A DNA stretch of 64,000 nt from Clostridiaceae bacterium (GCA_910575435.1 CAJTGI010000005.1:1-64000), one strand, 5' to 3'. Counted from the stretch's first letter, positions 16,975 to 26,667 are shown. A program made the numbers and translations. The notes: generated from the letters alone by a model not told the origin.

Positions 16975-19398
16975 TCATCCCGATTCCTCCCGGTAAGCAT
17001 CAATCCCCATCCAAGACCCATCGGTGGTCAGTGTGACCGCCCCCTTTTCTGCCGTAGAGAAGATCTGGCTCCCCACCGCCTCCAGCCGCTCCAAGAGTTC
17101 CCGGTGGGGATGGCCATAGCGGTTATCCTCCCCGCAGGATATCACGGCCGCACTGGGACGGATTCTGCCCAAGTACGCTTCCGAAGAAGAATTTTTTGAT
17201 CCGTGGTGGGCCACTTTTAGCACGTCGTAGTGGCACAGTGCATCCATCACCGCCTCCTCGCCGTTTTTCTCTAAATCTCCCGTAAGCAGCAGAGAGCGCA
17301 CCCCATACCGCACCTCCAGCGTGGTGGAGTAGGCGTTGGCCGACTCCGCTTCAAATCCCCTCTCCGGGTGCAGACAGGTTATCTGGAGTTTTCCCATAGA
17401 AAGCCCCTCCCCTCGGTGCAGCTTCCGGCAGGGAACCCCCGCCTCAGCCGCCAGCTGCTCCATCTTCCTGTAGCCATTTCCCACGGCGGCATCAGACGGC
17501 TCAGGCAATAGAAGGCAGCCGATGGATATCCCTTCCGCCCGCCCGGACTCCAGCAATTCCATCTGCCCGGAAACGTGATCCTCATCCTCATGGCTCATAA
17601 TCATATAATCTACATGGGAGATGCCGTAATATTTCAAGAAGGGAAGAATGCGGTATTTTCCTACTTGGGAGACGCTGGTACTCCCCCCGTCCACCAGAAC
17701 GGTTTTCCCCAGTTCCGAGCGAAGGACGATGCCATCTCCCTGCCCCACATCCAGGAAAGTGCAGGAGAGTCCCTGCACCTTATCCGGGGAACACAGAAAG
17801 ACCGTAGCGACTGCCACGGCGCATAGCATGACGCCCCGACCAAGGCTGGCAGTGTGATCTCGCTGGCGCATAATCCTTAAAAGAAAAAGGCACAGAACAA
17901 ACAGCACCCCGCAGTAGATTGCAATACATTCCTTTCCCGGACGACCGATAATCTGTACGGGATGGGGCAATTTCTGAAATGTCAGGCAAACCTGCTCATA
18001 AAAGCCCAAAATTCCCCGCACGATCCACAAGATTCCCTCTCCTGCCGGAAGAAAGACCGCTCCCAGCACGCCCCCAGCCATGCCCGCCACCACAAGCAAG
18101 GATGCCAGGGGGAGGACGAGGAGATTCAGAAGGATGCCATAGGTAGGAAATTCATAGAAAAAATAACACATTGCCGGAAGAGTGGCCATCCAGATTGCCA
18201 GACTGCCCAGAAGGGAGGAGGCAAGATTCTCTCTTGCCCGCCACATCAGGGGAAGAATCCTTCCCAGCGGGCTGTTTGCAACGGCTTCCCGCTCCTTTCG
18301 CTGTCTGGCCCGCTGCCTTGCCCGCTGTTCCTTCAAAGTGCCCCGAAAAAATATCTCCAAGGCGGGCAGCACCAGATATACCCCCATCATAGCACTGTAG
18401 GATAAGAGAAAACTGCTAGAAAAGATGGCATAGGGAATCTGCAGCCAGATGACAAGGGCGCTAAATCCCATGGCAGTCCAGGCATCGTAGCTCCTTCCCC
18501 ACTCCCTGGCCAGAAGGGCCAAGATCATCATAATTACCGCTCGGCTAGTAGAAATGCCAAATCCGGTCATTTTGCCATAAGCCAGGAGAAAGCATACCGT
18601 CAGCACGAAGGGCATCCTTTTCAGATAAGAGAAGATGCGCCCTCCCCCTCTCCCAGTCCGGGCTAACCCATCTCCCCCCAGGCGTTCCGCAATAGCGGCA
18701 AAGGCAGTTCCATCAAAAAGCCATCGAAGCCCCCGGTAAAACGCCATGCACAGGATGGAGATATGTAGTCCGCTGATAGCCAGCAGATGACCAATCCCCC
18801 CTGTCTGATACAGCTGGCGCACATCCATATCCAGCGTGGACTTATCCCCCAGCAGCATAGCGGTAATCACGCCAGCCTCCTTCTCCGGCAGGCTTTCCTC
18901 ATACACCTCCTTCAGCCTATCTTTCGCCCCATACAGCACGGAAAGAAGAACATTCTTCCTGTCATCTGCCACATAGCAGGCATCCCCAAGAACCTTATAA
19001 TAAATATTCTTTTCTTTATAGTAGGATTTCTCATCAAATTGCCCCGGATTGGTTGGCGAAGTGAATGTTTGAATATTGCCGGAAATCTGAAGAAGATTGC
19101 CCGGCTGATAAGAGCCATTCCCTACCTTTTCCTTGGTTAGAATGGCGAGAAAGTTAGAAAAATAAAAGATTTCTTTTGTGTTAGAAAAGGTGACTGACAC
19201 TTTTTTCAGATAGAAAAAACTGGATTTCGGTTTCTGATCAATATGGTCTAGGGTTCCCCGGACTTCTGCCCGGTCTTTGTTTCGAAGAACCCGATCCATA
19301 GAATAATATTTCTGATCCATCTCATCTCCGGCGGCAAACCTGGCCGCCAGAAAGAGTGCGAATAATATGCCCGCCACCCATAGCATTGGGCGTTTCAT
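16975..19398 (-). CDS. comEC: ComEC/Rec2 DNA-internalisation channel protein
   Basis: This 807-residue inner-membrane protein carries single-stranded DNA into the cytoplasm during transformation. N-terminal helices and an OB-like region come first, then the competence domain (GIGHLLAISGLHISILCMAFYRG), many membrane helices, and a C-terminal metallo-beta-lactamase domain (DVGQGDGIVLRS, MSHEDEDHVSGQ, KVAHHGSKNSSSE). Start 19398 follows GGAG; a longer in-frame form lacks one. Length is typical. It closes the comEA-regulator-GerMN block. Confidence 0.93.
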   Translation of the reverse strand: MKRPMLWVAGILFALFLAARFAAGDEMDQKYYSMDRVLRNKDRAEVRGTLDHIDQKPKSSFFYLKKVSVTFSNTKEIFYFSNFLAILTKEKVGNGSYQPGNLLQISGNIQTFTSPTNPGQFDEKSYYKEKNIYYKVLGDACYVADDRKNVLLSVLYGAKDRLKEVYEESLPEKEAGVITAMLLGDKSTLDMDVRQLYQTGGIGHLLAISGLHISILCMAFYRGLRWLFDGTAFAAIAERLGGDGLARTGRGGGRIFSYLKRMPFVLTVCFLLAYGKMTGFGISTSRAVIMMILALLAREWGRSYDAWTAMGFSALVIWLQIPYAIFSSSFLLSYSAMMGVYLVLPALEIFFRGTLKEQRARQRARQRKEREAVANSPLGRILPLMWRARENLASSLLGSLAIWMATLPAMCYFFYEFPTYGILLNLLVLPLASLLVVAGMAGGVLGAVFLPAGEGILWIVRGILGFYEQVCLTFQKLPHPVQIIGRPGKECIAIYCGVLFVLCLFLLRIMRQRDHTASLGRGVMLCAVAVATVFLCSPDKVQGLSCTFLDVGQGDGIVLRSELGKTVLVDGGSTSVSQVGKYRILPFLKYYGISHVDYMIMSHEDEDHVSGQMELLESGRAEGISIGCLLLPEPSDAAVGNGYRKMEQLAAEAGVPCRKLHRGEGLSMGKLQITCLHPERGFEAESANAYSTTLEVRYGVRSLLLTGDLEKNGEEAVMDALCHYDVLKVAHHGSKNSSSEAYLGRIRPSAAVISCGEDNRYGHPHRELLERLEAVGSQIFSTAEKGAVTLTTDGSWMGIDAYREESG

Positions 19399-19420
19399 AT
19401 CCCTCTCCTTTCTATTATGA

Positions 19421-20380
19421 TTACTCCTGCACGATATCCAAATTAACCTCAAAGGGCTCCCCAAAGCCCACATAATCATTGTAGAGCATGACCTGCTCCC
19501 CTTCGATGCTAAATTGCACCTTATTGATATTGGGCAGTTCCGTCAAGGTATTCACCACGGAATAAATTGCCACGTTATCCGAGATGTCAGGCCGCTTATC
19601 CATGAAATCATCCGAGAGATCCAGATAGCACGTATTTTCCTTTACGGAAATCTTATTGATTTTCGTCCCTTCTGGAATAGTTTTTTGCAATTCCGTGTCG
19701 GAAATCTTCTTGATGGATGCAGGACCGTCGATTAACTGCTCCACCGCCAGCTGCTCCAGGGGAATCGTAGCGTCATAGGTGGTCTCTACAGGCACTTTCT
19801 TTAACTTCGTGCCACTCTTATTAGAAAAATATACCATCAGGGTAGTGGTCTGGGTATATGCCTCCTCCCCCGTATTGTCAATAAAGGAATCGGAAGTCAT
19901 GAACCCCACGGAATTCATATTGGAATCCGTCAGGGGCTGCCCCGCCACATAAAATTCCACCGTCTCCACGGCAGGAATCTGGCACAGGGTCTTTACGATG
20001 GCCGCCCGGCGCAATATCTCAGAAATCCCAGTGTAATTACCGTAGCTGGCAGTCCAGTAAAGACATAGATTCCCCTCGCTGTTCATGGTATACTCGTCCA
20101 ATTTCACATTTTCAGGAATAGCCTTTTTCAGAGAAATATTTTCCGGCTCCCGGTCCATTTGTTTCAAAAATTCCCGAATCAGCTGGTCCGTGTCCTCGCT
20201 TTTTGGAACATACTCCTCCCCCTCCACCTTAGTTTCATTGGTATCCGTGCAATAGATGTAATATCCTTGATAGTCCCTTTTTCCTCTTCCGCAGGCGGCA
20301 AGGGAAAAAATCAGCAGGGAAAAAAGCAGAAGACGGCATAGATTCTTAAATACGTTCCCATGCATTCGTTCATCGGTCAT
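19421..20380 (-). CDS. GerMN-domain lipoprotein
   Basis: The 319-residue protein has a lipoprotein signal (LLLFSLLIFSLAACGRG, lipid-anchored Cys about residue 30) and two GerMN-like domains: about 85-185 (LYWTASYGNYTGISEILRRAAIVKTLCQIPAVETVEFYVAGQPL) and about 200-310 (NKISVKENTCYLDLSDDF...ALYSVVNTLTELPNINKVQFSIEGE). Such domains occur in the germination protein GerM and in lipoproteins paired with two-component systems. Its start overlaps the kinase stop by four bases, indicating translational coupling. It probably acts outside the membrane as a sensor accessory. Confidence 0.82.
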   Translation of the reverse strand: MTDERMHGNVFKNLCRLLLFSLLIFSLAACGRGKRDYQGYYIYCTDTNETKVEGEEYVPKSEDTDQLIREFLKQMDREPENISLKKAIPENVKLDEYTMNSEGNLCLYWTASYGNYTGISEILRRAAIVKTLCQIPAVETVEFYVAGQPLTDSNMNSVGFMTSDSFIDNTGEEAYTQTTTLMVYFSNKSGTKLKKVPVETTYDATIPLEQLAVEQLIDGPASIKKISDTELQKTIPEGTKINKISVKENTCYLDLSDDFMDKRPDISDNVAIYSVVNTLTELPNINKVQFSIEGEQVMLYNDYVGFGEPFEVNLDIVQE

Positions 20381-21828
20381 AGCGCTCCCTCCTTGGCCGC
20401 CACATAAATCAGCGGAATCCTCACTGTAAAGGTAGTTCCTTCCTTCTCCTTGCTATACAGCTTAATGGAACCTCTGTGGAGAAGGATGGCGCTCCTGGTC
20501 AGGGCAAGACCCAGTCCCGTTCCTCCCGTATCCCTAGACCTGGCTTTGTCCACCCGATAGAATCGGTCAAATATCCTGTCCTGCACATCCTCTGGGATGC
20601 CCACGCCAGAATCCTGAATCTTCACATAGAAAAACTTGTGGTCCGCATTCAGCGTTACCCGAACCCAGCCGTTGTCATAATTGTATTTGATGGCATTCTC
20701 AATCAGATTGTTCAGCGCGATAGATATCTTTACCTCGTCAATATCCGCCACCACGGGCCGGAAAGTCTCCAGCGTAAGCTCCACATTCCTCTTTTCCGCA
20801 ATGGGGCGCAGCCGTTTCAGAAGCTGCTCCAAGAGATCGTTAACGCTTACGTTAGTCACCGTCATATCAGCAGTGTCCTTATTCAGCTTCACCATGGAAA
20901 GCAGATCGTTGATAATCTGAGTCATCCTCTCAATCTCCTGGGTAATGTCTACCAGAAATTCCCTGTATAACTCCTCTGGCATGCCCTGCTGGGATAGCAG
21001 GGAATCTGACAGCACCTTCATGGAGGCGAGGGGCGTCTTCAGCTCGTGGGACACATTGGATACGAAATCTCTCCGCGCCACGTCCTGTTCATGGATATAT
21101 CCCGTCATCTGATTAAAGGAATCCGAAATCTTCACCAATTCCGAATAAGTGTGCAATTCCATGGAGACATCCAACTGCCCCATGGTTACCTGGTCAATGG
21201 ATTCCGTTACTTTCTGCAGGGGATTGGATACCAGGGCAGAATAGAAGGCAGAAACCAGCAGGATGCAGACCGCCATGGCAAGCATCATGAGTACCGCCCG
21301 ATAGTTGATCGTTTCCTCAAGCAAATGCAAATTCTTGGTGGAAAAGGAAATCAAGATCACTCCTGAAACCTTTTCCGACTGGGATGCCACGATGGGCACC
21401 GTAAGCTGGATATAATCCCCAATTTCATTCGTATAAGCGGCGTCTGGCGTAACGAAGGAGCGGACGACCTCGGTGGAAATCACCGTCTTTCCCTCCTCCA
21501 GATCATAGGTATCTTTGATGATTTTTAAGTTCTGGTCCACAATGATGACCCGGCCCTGATAGACATTCGCCACTTCCTCCGCCTCTTTCTCCACATCAGA
21601 AGAAGGTTTTCCGGATAAATAGCCGGAGGTTAGAATCAAATTAGATATCACATTGCCATAGGATTTGACTTCATCCGTTTTCTGGGAGAGTATCTGCCCA
21701 TTGTAAGATTTGATCACGATTCTGGAAAACAGCAAGACGGGCACCAGGCCCACCAAAAACATCACTGCAAAAATCTGAATCCGAAGACTTCGCAGCTGAT
21801 TCCAAATTTGTACCCACTTCTCTTTCAA
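20377..21828 (-). CDS. Membrane sensor histidine kinase
   Basis: This 483-residue kinase has a membrane helix at about 17-38, an extracytoplasmic sensor region (40-175), a second helix (177-200), a HAMP linker, a HisKA domain with phospho-acceptor H261 (SNVSHELKTPLASM) and a HATPase domain (NNLIENAIKYN, DSGVGIP, GTGLGLALTRS). It resembles the PhoR/WalK group. It is paired with the response regulator just upstream and coupled to the lipoprotein downstream. The signal is unknown. Confidence 0.92.
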   Translation of the reverse strand: MKEKWVQIWNQLRSLRIQIFAVMFLVGLVPVLLFSRIVIKSYNGQILSQKTDEVKSYGNVISNLILTSGYLSGKPSSDVEKEAEEVANVYQGRVIIVDQNLKIIKDTYDLEEGKTVISTEVVRSFVTPDAAYTNEIGDYIQLTVPIVASQSEKVSGVILISFSTKNLHLLEETINYRAVLMMLAMAVCILLVSAFYSALVSNPLQKVTESIDQVTMGQLDVSMELHTYSELVKISDSFNQMTGYIHEQDVARRDFVSNVSHELKTPLASMKVLSDSLLSQQGMPEELYREFLVDITQEIERMTQIINDLLSMVKLNKDTADMTVTNVSVNDLLEQLLKRLRPIAEKRNVELTLETFRPVVADIDEVKISIALNNLIENAIKYNYDNGWVRVTLNADHKFFYVKIQDSGVGIPEDVQDRIFDRFYRVDKARSRDTGGTGLGLALTRSAILLHRGSIKLYSKEKEGTTFTVRIPLIYVAAKEGAL

Positions 21829-21916
21829 AACAGACCTCCGCCCCGTTCCTCTGCCTTGTTGCTAATTGCCGGCTTCAGCGGGACAGCCCGCTGCATCTCA
21901 AGTATCCCTATAGCGG

Positions 21917-22606
21917 CTATTGGCAGAAATAATAGCCCACGCCCCATTTGGTATGAATATATTTGGGGTCGCTGGGGGCCGTCTCGATCTTTTCTCTCAA
22001 GCGCCTGATATGTACATCCACCGTCCGCACGTCGCCTGGATAATCATATCCCCACACTGTATTAAGAAGTTCCTCCCTGCCATAAACCTTGTTGGAGTGA
22101 GTCATCAGCAATTCCAGCAAATCAAACTCCTTTGCCGTCAGGTTGATTTCTTTATTGTGTATATAGCAGCGGCGGCTCTCCAGGTCAATGCGCAATTCCT
22201 CATATGTACATTCCTTTGCATCGTCTCCCTGGGAACCATGATTCCCCGTCCTTCTCATAATTGCCTTGATTCTAGCCTTAACTTCCAGAATATTAAAAGG
22301 TTTCGTAATATAGTCGTCAGCACCGTATTCCAGCCCCAGAATCTTGTCCATGTCATCTCCCTTGGCTGTCAGCATGATTATTGGCACATCCGAATATTCC
22401 CTAATCTGCTGGCATACTTCGAATCCACTGTACTCTGGAAGCATCACATCCAGCAAAATCACGTCATACTGGTTTTTTGATGCGAAATCCAAGGCCTCCT
22501 GCCCGTCATAAGCGCAATCCACATCCATGCCGTCCTGTTCTAAGCTAAAACGAATCCCCTTCACAATGAGCTTTTCATCGTCCACCACCAACACTTTCCT
22601 TGCCAT
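21917..22606 (-). CDS. OmpR/PhoB-family response regulator
   Basis: The 229-residue protein has a receiver domain (VLVVDDEKLIVKGI, phospho-acceptor D53 in ILLDVMLPEYSG, switch T in MLTAKGD, K in DDYITKPFN). A winged-helix DNA-binding domain (ELLMTHSNKVYGREELLNTVWGYDYPGDVRTVDVHIRRLREKI) follows. It is close to WalR/PhoP. It starts 18 bases after comEA and precedes its cognate kinase. Confidence 0.93.
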   Translation of the reverse strand: MARKVLVVDDEKLIVKGIRFSLEQDGMDVDCAYDGQEALDFASKNQYDVILLDVMLPEYSGFEVCQQIREYSDVPIIMLTAKGDDMDKILGLEYGADDYITKPFNILEVKARIKAIMRRTGNHGSQGDDAKECTYEELRIDLESRRCYIHNKEINLTAKEFDLLELLMTHSNKVYGREELLNTVWGYDYPGDVRTVDVHIRRLREKIETAPSDPKYIHTKWGVGYYFCQ

Positions 22607-22623
22607 TCTCTTTTCCCCCTAAT

Positions 22624-23280
22624 TTATGATGTGGTAATATTATTTTTAATTTTCTGAAATATGCCCTCTTTGATTCCGGATATCTGCATCAAATCTTCTA
22701 TTTTGGAAAATTTCCCATGTTCTTCCCGATAGCCCACGATCAGGGCAGCCTTCGCCTCCCCGATGCCGGGCAGAGTCATCAGTTCTGCCTCCGTGGCAGT
22801 ATTGATATTTACCTTGCCGCCGGAATCGCTTCCTCGGGAATCCTGACCGCCCTTTTCGCCGGAAGACTCCTGTTCCCGCCGGGCCTTCTTCTCTGCCCGG
22901 GCGGCCTCTCTTTCCGTCAGGACGCAAATCTGCTCCCCATCCTCTAATTTCCTCGCCAGATTCAGGGAACCGGATGCCGCATTCTCCTTCAAGCCTCCCA
23001 CCGCCTCTATGGCATCGCAAACCCTGGCAGTGCCTTGATAGCGATATACGCCCGGTTTTCTAACCGCTCCGGATACATACACCGCGCATTCTCCTGAGGC
23101 ATTATCCTCTGCGCCGTCATTATTTATTTTTTCAGGCTGCCTAGCCTGTCCCACGGGATTGGCAGTAATCAGCGCATCCGCTGTGTAGGCAGACTGGTTC
23201 TGCCCCCGCCAGAATAGAAAACCGGAAATCACTAAAAGAACCATGCAAATTCCGATTATAACTGGTAACTCTTTTTTCAT
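22624..23280 (-). CDS. comEA: ComEA-type helix-hairpin-helix DNA receptor
   Basis: The 218-residue protein has one N-terminal membrane helix (LPVIIGICMVLLVISGFLF) and a SLBB-like beta domain (YVSGAVRKPGVYRYQGTARVCDAIEAVGG). After a Gly/Ser/Glu-rich linker come paired helix-hairpin-helix motifs (VNINTATEAELMTLPGIGEAKAALIVGYREEHGKFSKIEDLMQISGI). This is the ComEA layout, which binds incoming double-stranded DNA. Start 23280 is chosen over 23286 for AAGGA spacing. comEC lies four genes downstream on the same strand; the dCMP deaminase ComEB homologue lies far away at 62.7 kb. Confidence 0.9.
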   Translation of the reverse strand: MKKELPVIIGICMVLLVISGFLFWRGQNQSAYTADALITANPVGQARQPEKINNDGAEDNASGECAVYVSGAVRKPGVYRYQGTARVCDAIEAVGGLKENAASGSLNLARKLEDGEQICVLTEREAARAEKKARREQESSGEKGGQDSRGSDSGGKVNINTATEAELMTLPGIGEAKAALIVGYREEHGKFSKIEDLMQISGIKEGIFQKIKNNITTS

Positions 23281-23499
23281 AATCATCCTTTCTGCGCCGC
23301 TTTAATGCCTCGGCACGGCCGAGGCATTGGGCATGATCTGATAGACTTTGCATCAAGCAACGCGCGGACGCAAAGCATTATCCTCCCTGTGCCATATAAG
23401 AATCATTATGAAAATGTATACGTTTCCGAATAATAAACATACTCCACTTTTATTTTAACGGATTTTAATCGGGATTACAATACATAGATTGCACAATTT

Positions 23500-23958
23500 T
23501 TAAGAAAACAGTTCCTTCCACTTAAAGAGGATGACGCCTCCGATAAATACTGCCACGCCAATCAGCTTCATCCAGTCGAATCCCACCTTCTGCGCGCCAA
23601 ACCAGCCGAATAGCTCCACCAGATAGGCGGCAATCAGCTGGGCGGCAATGATGAACAGCACCGCCTTGGCAGGTCCCAGCTGGGCCATTCCCTCGATGAC
23701 GGTGTAAGTGATAAAGGCACCCATGACGCCCCCCAGAAGCATATACCAGGGCTTTACGTGAAACAGACCGGAAAAACTCCCCTGCCGCCCGGTGCAGAAC
23801 CAGGCCAGCAGACAGATAATCAGCGCAGTGGCCTGGACGAAAGAGGCCGACACCCACACGCTGGTCTGCTTCGTCACCTGCGTATTAAAAACTCCCTGCA
23901 AGGCCATCAGAACCCCGGAGATAATAGAAATCATCCAACCAATCATAAGAATACCCAT
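23500..23958 (-). CDS. YdcZ-type (DMT family) membrane transporter
   Basis: This 152-residue protein is mostly hydrophobic, with about five membrane helices. MISIISGVLMALQGVFNTQVTKQTSVWVSASFVQA at the start and KPWYMLLGGVMGAFITYTVIEGMAQLGPAKAVLFIIAAQLIAAYLVELFGWFG in the middle match the YdcZ (DUF606) branch of drug/metabolite transporters. Members usually work as dimers; the substrate is unknown. GGAAAGG precedes the ATG. It stands alone between comEA and argD. Confidence 0.83.
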   Translation of the reverse strand: MGILMIGWMISIISGVLMALQGVFNTQVTKQTSVWVSASFVQATALIICLLAWFCTGRQGSFSGLFHVKPWYMLLGGVMGAFITYTVIEGMAQLGPAKAVLFIIAAQLIAAYLVELFGWFGAQKVGFDWMKLIGVAVFIGGVILFKWKELFS

Positions 23959-24180
23959 GCCTTTCCATTTCCTGCATCAAAAAGTTGCACAAAGGGCATC
24001 TTTTATCATTGCAGGCAAATATTTGCAATGCGAACATCCTTCGCTTGAAACACACTCTCTTTGATAGAAAGTATTTCCCAAGGCAGGAAAAAATATGCTC
24101 TTGCAATTTCTCACATTTTATCTGCAATTCAAATGGGCATCTTCCACGGAAAAAATCAATCATATAGCGACTGCTTCCAT

Positions 24181-25356
24181 TTATGGCTGCTGTGCTAGGA
24201 TTTCCTCCAGGATGGATACAGCCTGGTCCACATGTTCCGGCTGAATCACCAGGGGAGGTGCCATCCGCACCACGTTACCCCCTGCCGTCAGGAGTACCAG
24301 CCCCCGTTCCATTGCCTTGGACGCAATGTCTGCGTTAGGGCAAGCCATCTCCATCCCCAGAAGCAATCCCTTGCCCCGTACCTCTGTGATGATTTCTGGA
24401 AATCTCCTCTGCAAGCCAGAAAGTTTCTCTCTCAGATAATTTCCCATCTCTTTGACATGGGACAAAATATCTTCCTCCTCAAATGCTTCAAAGACTTGGC
24501 ATACCGCCTGACAGGCAAGGGGATTGCCTCCGTAAGTGGTGCCGTGGTCCCCGGGAACCATAGCCTTGGCAAACTTTTCCACCGCCGCAAAGGCCCCCAC
24601 GGGAACCCCGCATCCCAAGGCTTTTGCAGAGGTGATGATATCCGGCAAAATCCCGTAGTGCTGGTATGCGAAATAGGTGCCGGTGCGCCCCATGCCGCAC
24701 TGGATTTCATCTAGAATCATGGCTATGTGGTGGCTGTCGCACAGCGACCGCACTCCTTTGATAAATTCCTCCGAAGCGGGGTATATCCCCCCCTCCCCCT
24801 GCACGGTTTCCAGAATGATGCCGCAGGTGTCTGGGGTGATCAGCCTCTCCACGCTCTCCAAATCATTGTACTCGGCGAAGGAAACCCCGCCAATCAATGG
24901 CTCGAAGGGCGTGCGGTAATGCTCTGTCCCCGTCACTGACAGCGCGCCCATGGAACGTCCGTGGAAGGAATGGTTCATGGCAATGATTTCCCCGCCACTG
25001 TTAGGATTCTTTAGATAAGCATATTTCCGGGCCAGCTTCAATGCCCCCTCAATGGCCTCCGTCCCGCTGTTGGTAAAGAAAACCCGGTCCATGCCGGAAG
25101 CCTCCGACAAATATTTGGACGCCTTGATGGCAGGCTGGTTGAAATAGAGATTCGACACATGAATCAAGTCGTCCACCTGCCGCTTCAGCCCATCCTTGAA
25201 ACGCTTGTTGCTGTATCCCAGGGCAGACACTGCAATCCCCGCCCCCATGTCCAGATAACGCTTCCCCTGGTCATCAATCAGGTACACATCCTCCCCCCTC
25301 ACAAAAGTGACAGAGCGATTATACGTATGTATGAAATGCAAATCCAAATTCTCCAT
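24181..25356 (-). CDS. argD: Acetylornithine aminotransferase
   Basis: This 391-residue class III PLP aminotransferase of arginine synthesis has DMGAGIAVSALGYSNKRF, FTNSGTEAIEGALKLARKYAY, NHSFHGRSMGALSVTG, MILDEIQCGMGRTGTYFAYQHYG and the PLP lysine in ITSAKALGCGVPVGAF. The ORF is open 30 codons further upstream, but that part is the 65-bp repeat region; start 25356 fits the family and has AGGTAGG before it. It is downstream of argB. Confidence 0.93.
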   Translation of the reverse strand: MENLDLHFIHTYNRSVTFVRGEDVYLIDDQGKRYLDMGAGIAVSALGYSNKRFKDGLKRQVDDLIHVSNLYFNQPAIKASKYLSEASGMDRVFFTNSGTEAIEGALKLARKYAYLKNPNSGGEIIAMNHSFHGRSMGALSVTGTEHYRTPFEPLIGGVSFAEYNDLESVERLITPDTCGIILETVQGEGGIYPASEEFIKGVRSLCDSHHIAMILDEIQCGMGRTGTYFAYQHYGILPDIITSAKALGCGVPVGAFAAVEKFAKAMVPGDHGTTYGGNPLACQAVCQVFEAFEEEDILSHVKEMGNYLREKLSGLQRRFPEIITEVRGKGLLLGMEMACPNADIASKAMERGLVLLTAGGNVVRMAPPLVIQPEHVDQAVSILEEILAQQP

Positions 25357-25383
25357 ATTGCGCCTACCTTTCTTCTTATCTTC

Positions 25384-25513
25384 CATCCGCATCAGCATCC
25401 TCTTCTCTTTCCTTCGCATCAGCAATGAAGAACGCCGTCCTTGCATTCTTCCCGCATCCGCATCCTCTTCTCTTTCCTTCGTATCTGCAATGAAGAACGC
25501 CAGTCTTGCGTTC
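25384..25513. repeat. Two tandem copies of a 65-bp repeat in the argB-argD gap
   Basis: CATCCTCTTCTCTTTCCTTCG and the following GCAATGAAGAACGCC recur with a 65-base period. Each copy carries the GAAGAACGC-(loop)-GCGTTCTTC or GAAGAATGC-type stem of the 3'-end hairpin family. It overlaps an in-frame but unlikely 5' extension of argD. Confidence 0.7.
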
Positions 25514-25518
25514 TTCTC

Positions 25519-25578
25519 ACATGTAACTTAGTAATTCTTATCCTGCGTTTTATGCAGGATTAGAATTACTTTACATGT
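25519..25578 (-). repeat. Hairpin overlapping the argB stop codon
   Basis: On the minus strand the argB end ACATGTAAAGTAATTC... pairs with GAATTACTAAGTTACATGT, with an inner GCAGGAT/ATCCTGC stem. The 5' arm includes the last codons and stop of argB. No T-run follows. It is the first stem of the composite repeat whose second stem is in the adjacent 65-bp repeats. Confidence 0.7.
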
Positions 25579-26489
25579 TGTTCATGGGCATACAGTTCCG
25601 TGTCATCCCCGATAATGGCAGTGCCGATTCCCTTTCTGGTAAAGAACTCCAAAAGCAGGCAATGCTCCCTTCTGCCATCCAAGATATGCACCCGATTCAC
25701 TCCGCTATTCACGGCGTTAATGCAATTATTCACCTTGGGAAGCATGCCGCCTTTAATCACGCCGCTGTCAATCAATTCGTTTGCCTCAATCAAGTTCAGC
25801 ACCGGCACCAGGGAATTGGGATCTCCCGGATTCATGCACACGCCCTCCACATCTGTCAGGAAGGCAAGCTTTTCCGCCTGCACCGCTCCCGCGATGGCGC
25901 AGGCCGCATCATCCGCATTGATGTTGTAAGTATCGCCCTTTTCGTCCATGCCCACCGGAGCGATAATGGGAATGAAATCATTGAGCAGAAGCGTCTCCAA
26001 AATCTCTGTATTTACGTGGGTTATATCCCCCACATAGCCGATATCCTTTCCCTTTGGCATCTTCTTCTCCACCCGGAGCATGCCGCCATCCTTGCCGCAA
26101 ATGCCAATGGCCTTCACCCCCAGGTGCTCCACCCGCTGTACCAGGTATTTGTTCACCCGGTTCAGAACCATCTCCGCCACTTCCATGGTATCCCTGTCCG
26201 TGACCCGGAAGCCCTCCTCAAATCTGGTCTCGCCACCCACCTTGTCAATCCACCTGCTAATCTCCTTTCCGCCGCCATGGACGATGATAGGCTGCATTCC
26301 CACCAGTTTCAGCAGCGCCACATCCTTGATCACGCTCTCCTCCAGCTGCTTGTCCACCATAGCGCTGCCGCCATATTTTACCACCACGATTTTATTATTA
26401 AAGTCCCGGATATAGGGAAGGGCCTCAATAAGCGTCTCCGCCTTCACCGTGATTTGATCCATATATTTTTCCTTATCTTCCCTGCTCAT
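25566..26489 (-). CDS. argB: Acetylglutamate kinase
   Basis: The 307-residue kinase phosphorylates N-acetylglutamate, the second step of arginine synthesis. It shows [47 protein letters not shown] and [25 protein letters not shown]. Length is typical of the arginine-sensitive form with an N-terminal helix. GGAGGAAG precedes the ATG. It is the first gene of argB-argD; argC and argJ are not in the window. Confidence 0.95.
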   Translation of the reverse strand: MSREDKEKYMDQITVKAETLIEALPYIRDFNNKIVVVKYGGSAMVDKQLEESVIKDVALLKLVGMQPIIVHGGGKEISRWIDKVGGETRFEEGFRVTDRDTMEVAEMVLNRVNKYLVQRVEHLGVKAIGICGKDGGMLRVEKKMPKGKDIGYVGDITHVNTEILETLLLNDFIPIIAPVGMDEKGDTYNINADDAACAIAGAVQAEKLAFLTDVEGVCMNPGDPNSLVPVLNLIEANELIDSGVIKGGMLPKVNNCINAVNSGVNRVHILDGRREHCLLLEFFTRKGIGTAIIGDDTELYAHEQHVK

Positions 26490-26617
26490 AAGATGCTTCC
26501 TCCTGTTTTAATCCATCCTGGCTCAATGCGGTACTGCCCTGCAATGAGTTACGATTTTTAATCTGCCACAAATGTATTGATAATAAGAATGCAACTATGT
26601 TGACACCTTAAACAATC

Positions 26618-26667
26618 ATTATACTAAAAATTTATAAATATGCAATAGTTATTTATAAATATAAATC
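26618..26667 (-). promoter_or_regulatory. argB promoter with ArgR-like AT-rich boxes
   Basis: On the minus strand TTGCAT (26645-26640) and TATAAT (26623-26618) are 16 bases apart. The word TTTATAAATAT occurs twice (26631-26641 and 26653-26663), 22 bases apart, over the -35 region. ArgR boxes are AT-rich 18-mers spaced about 21 bases, so these are plausible operators, but the match is loose. Confidence 0.4.

Noticed and set aside
23885-24163. 92-codon minus-strand ORF before the YdcZ-type gene
   Set aside because: It overlaps the transporter start in another frame and shows no ribosome site or protein-like conservation.
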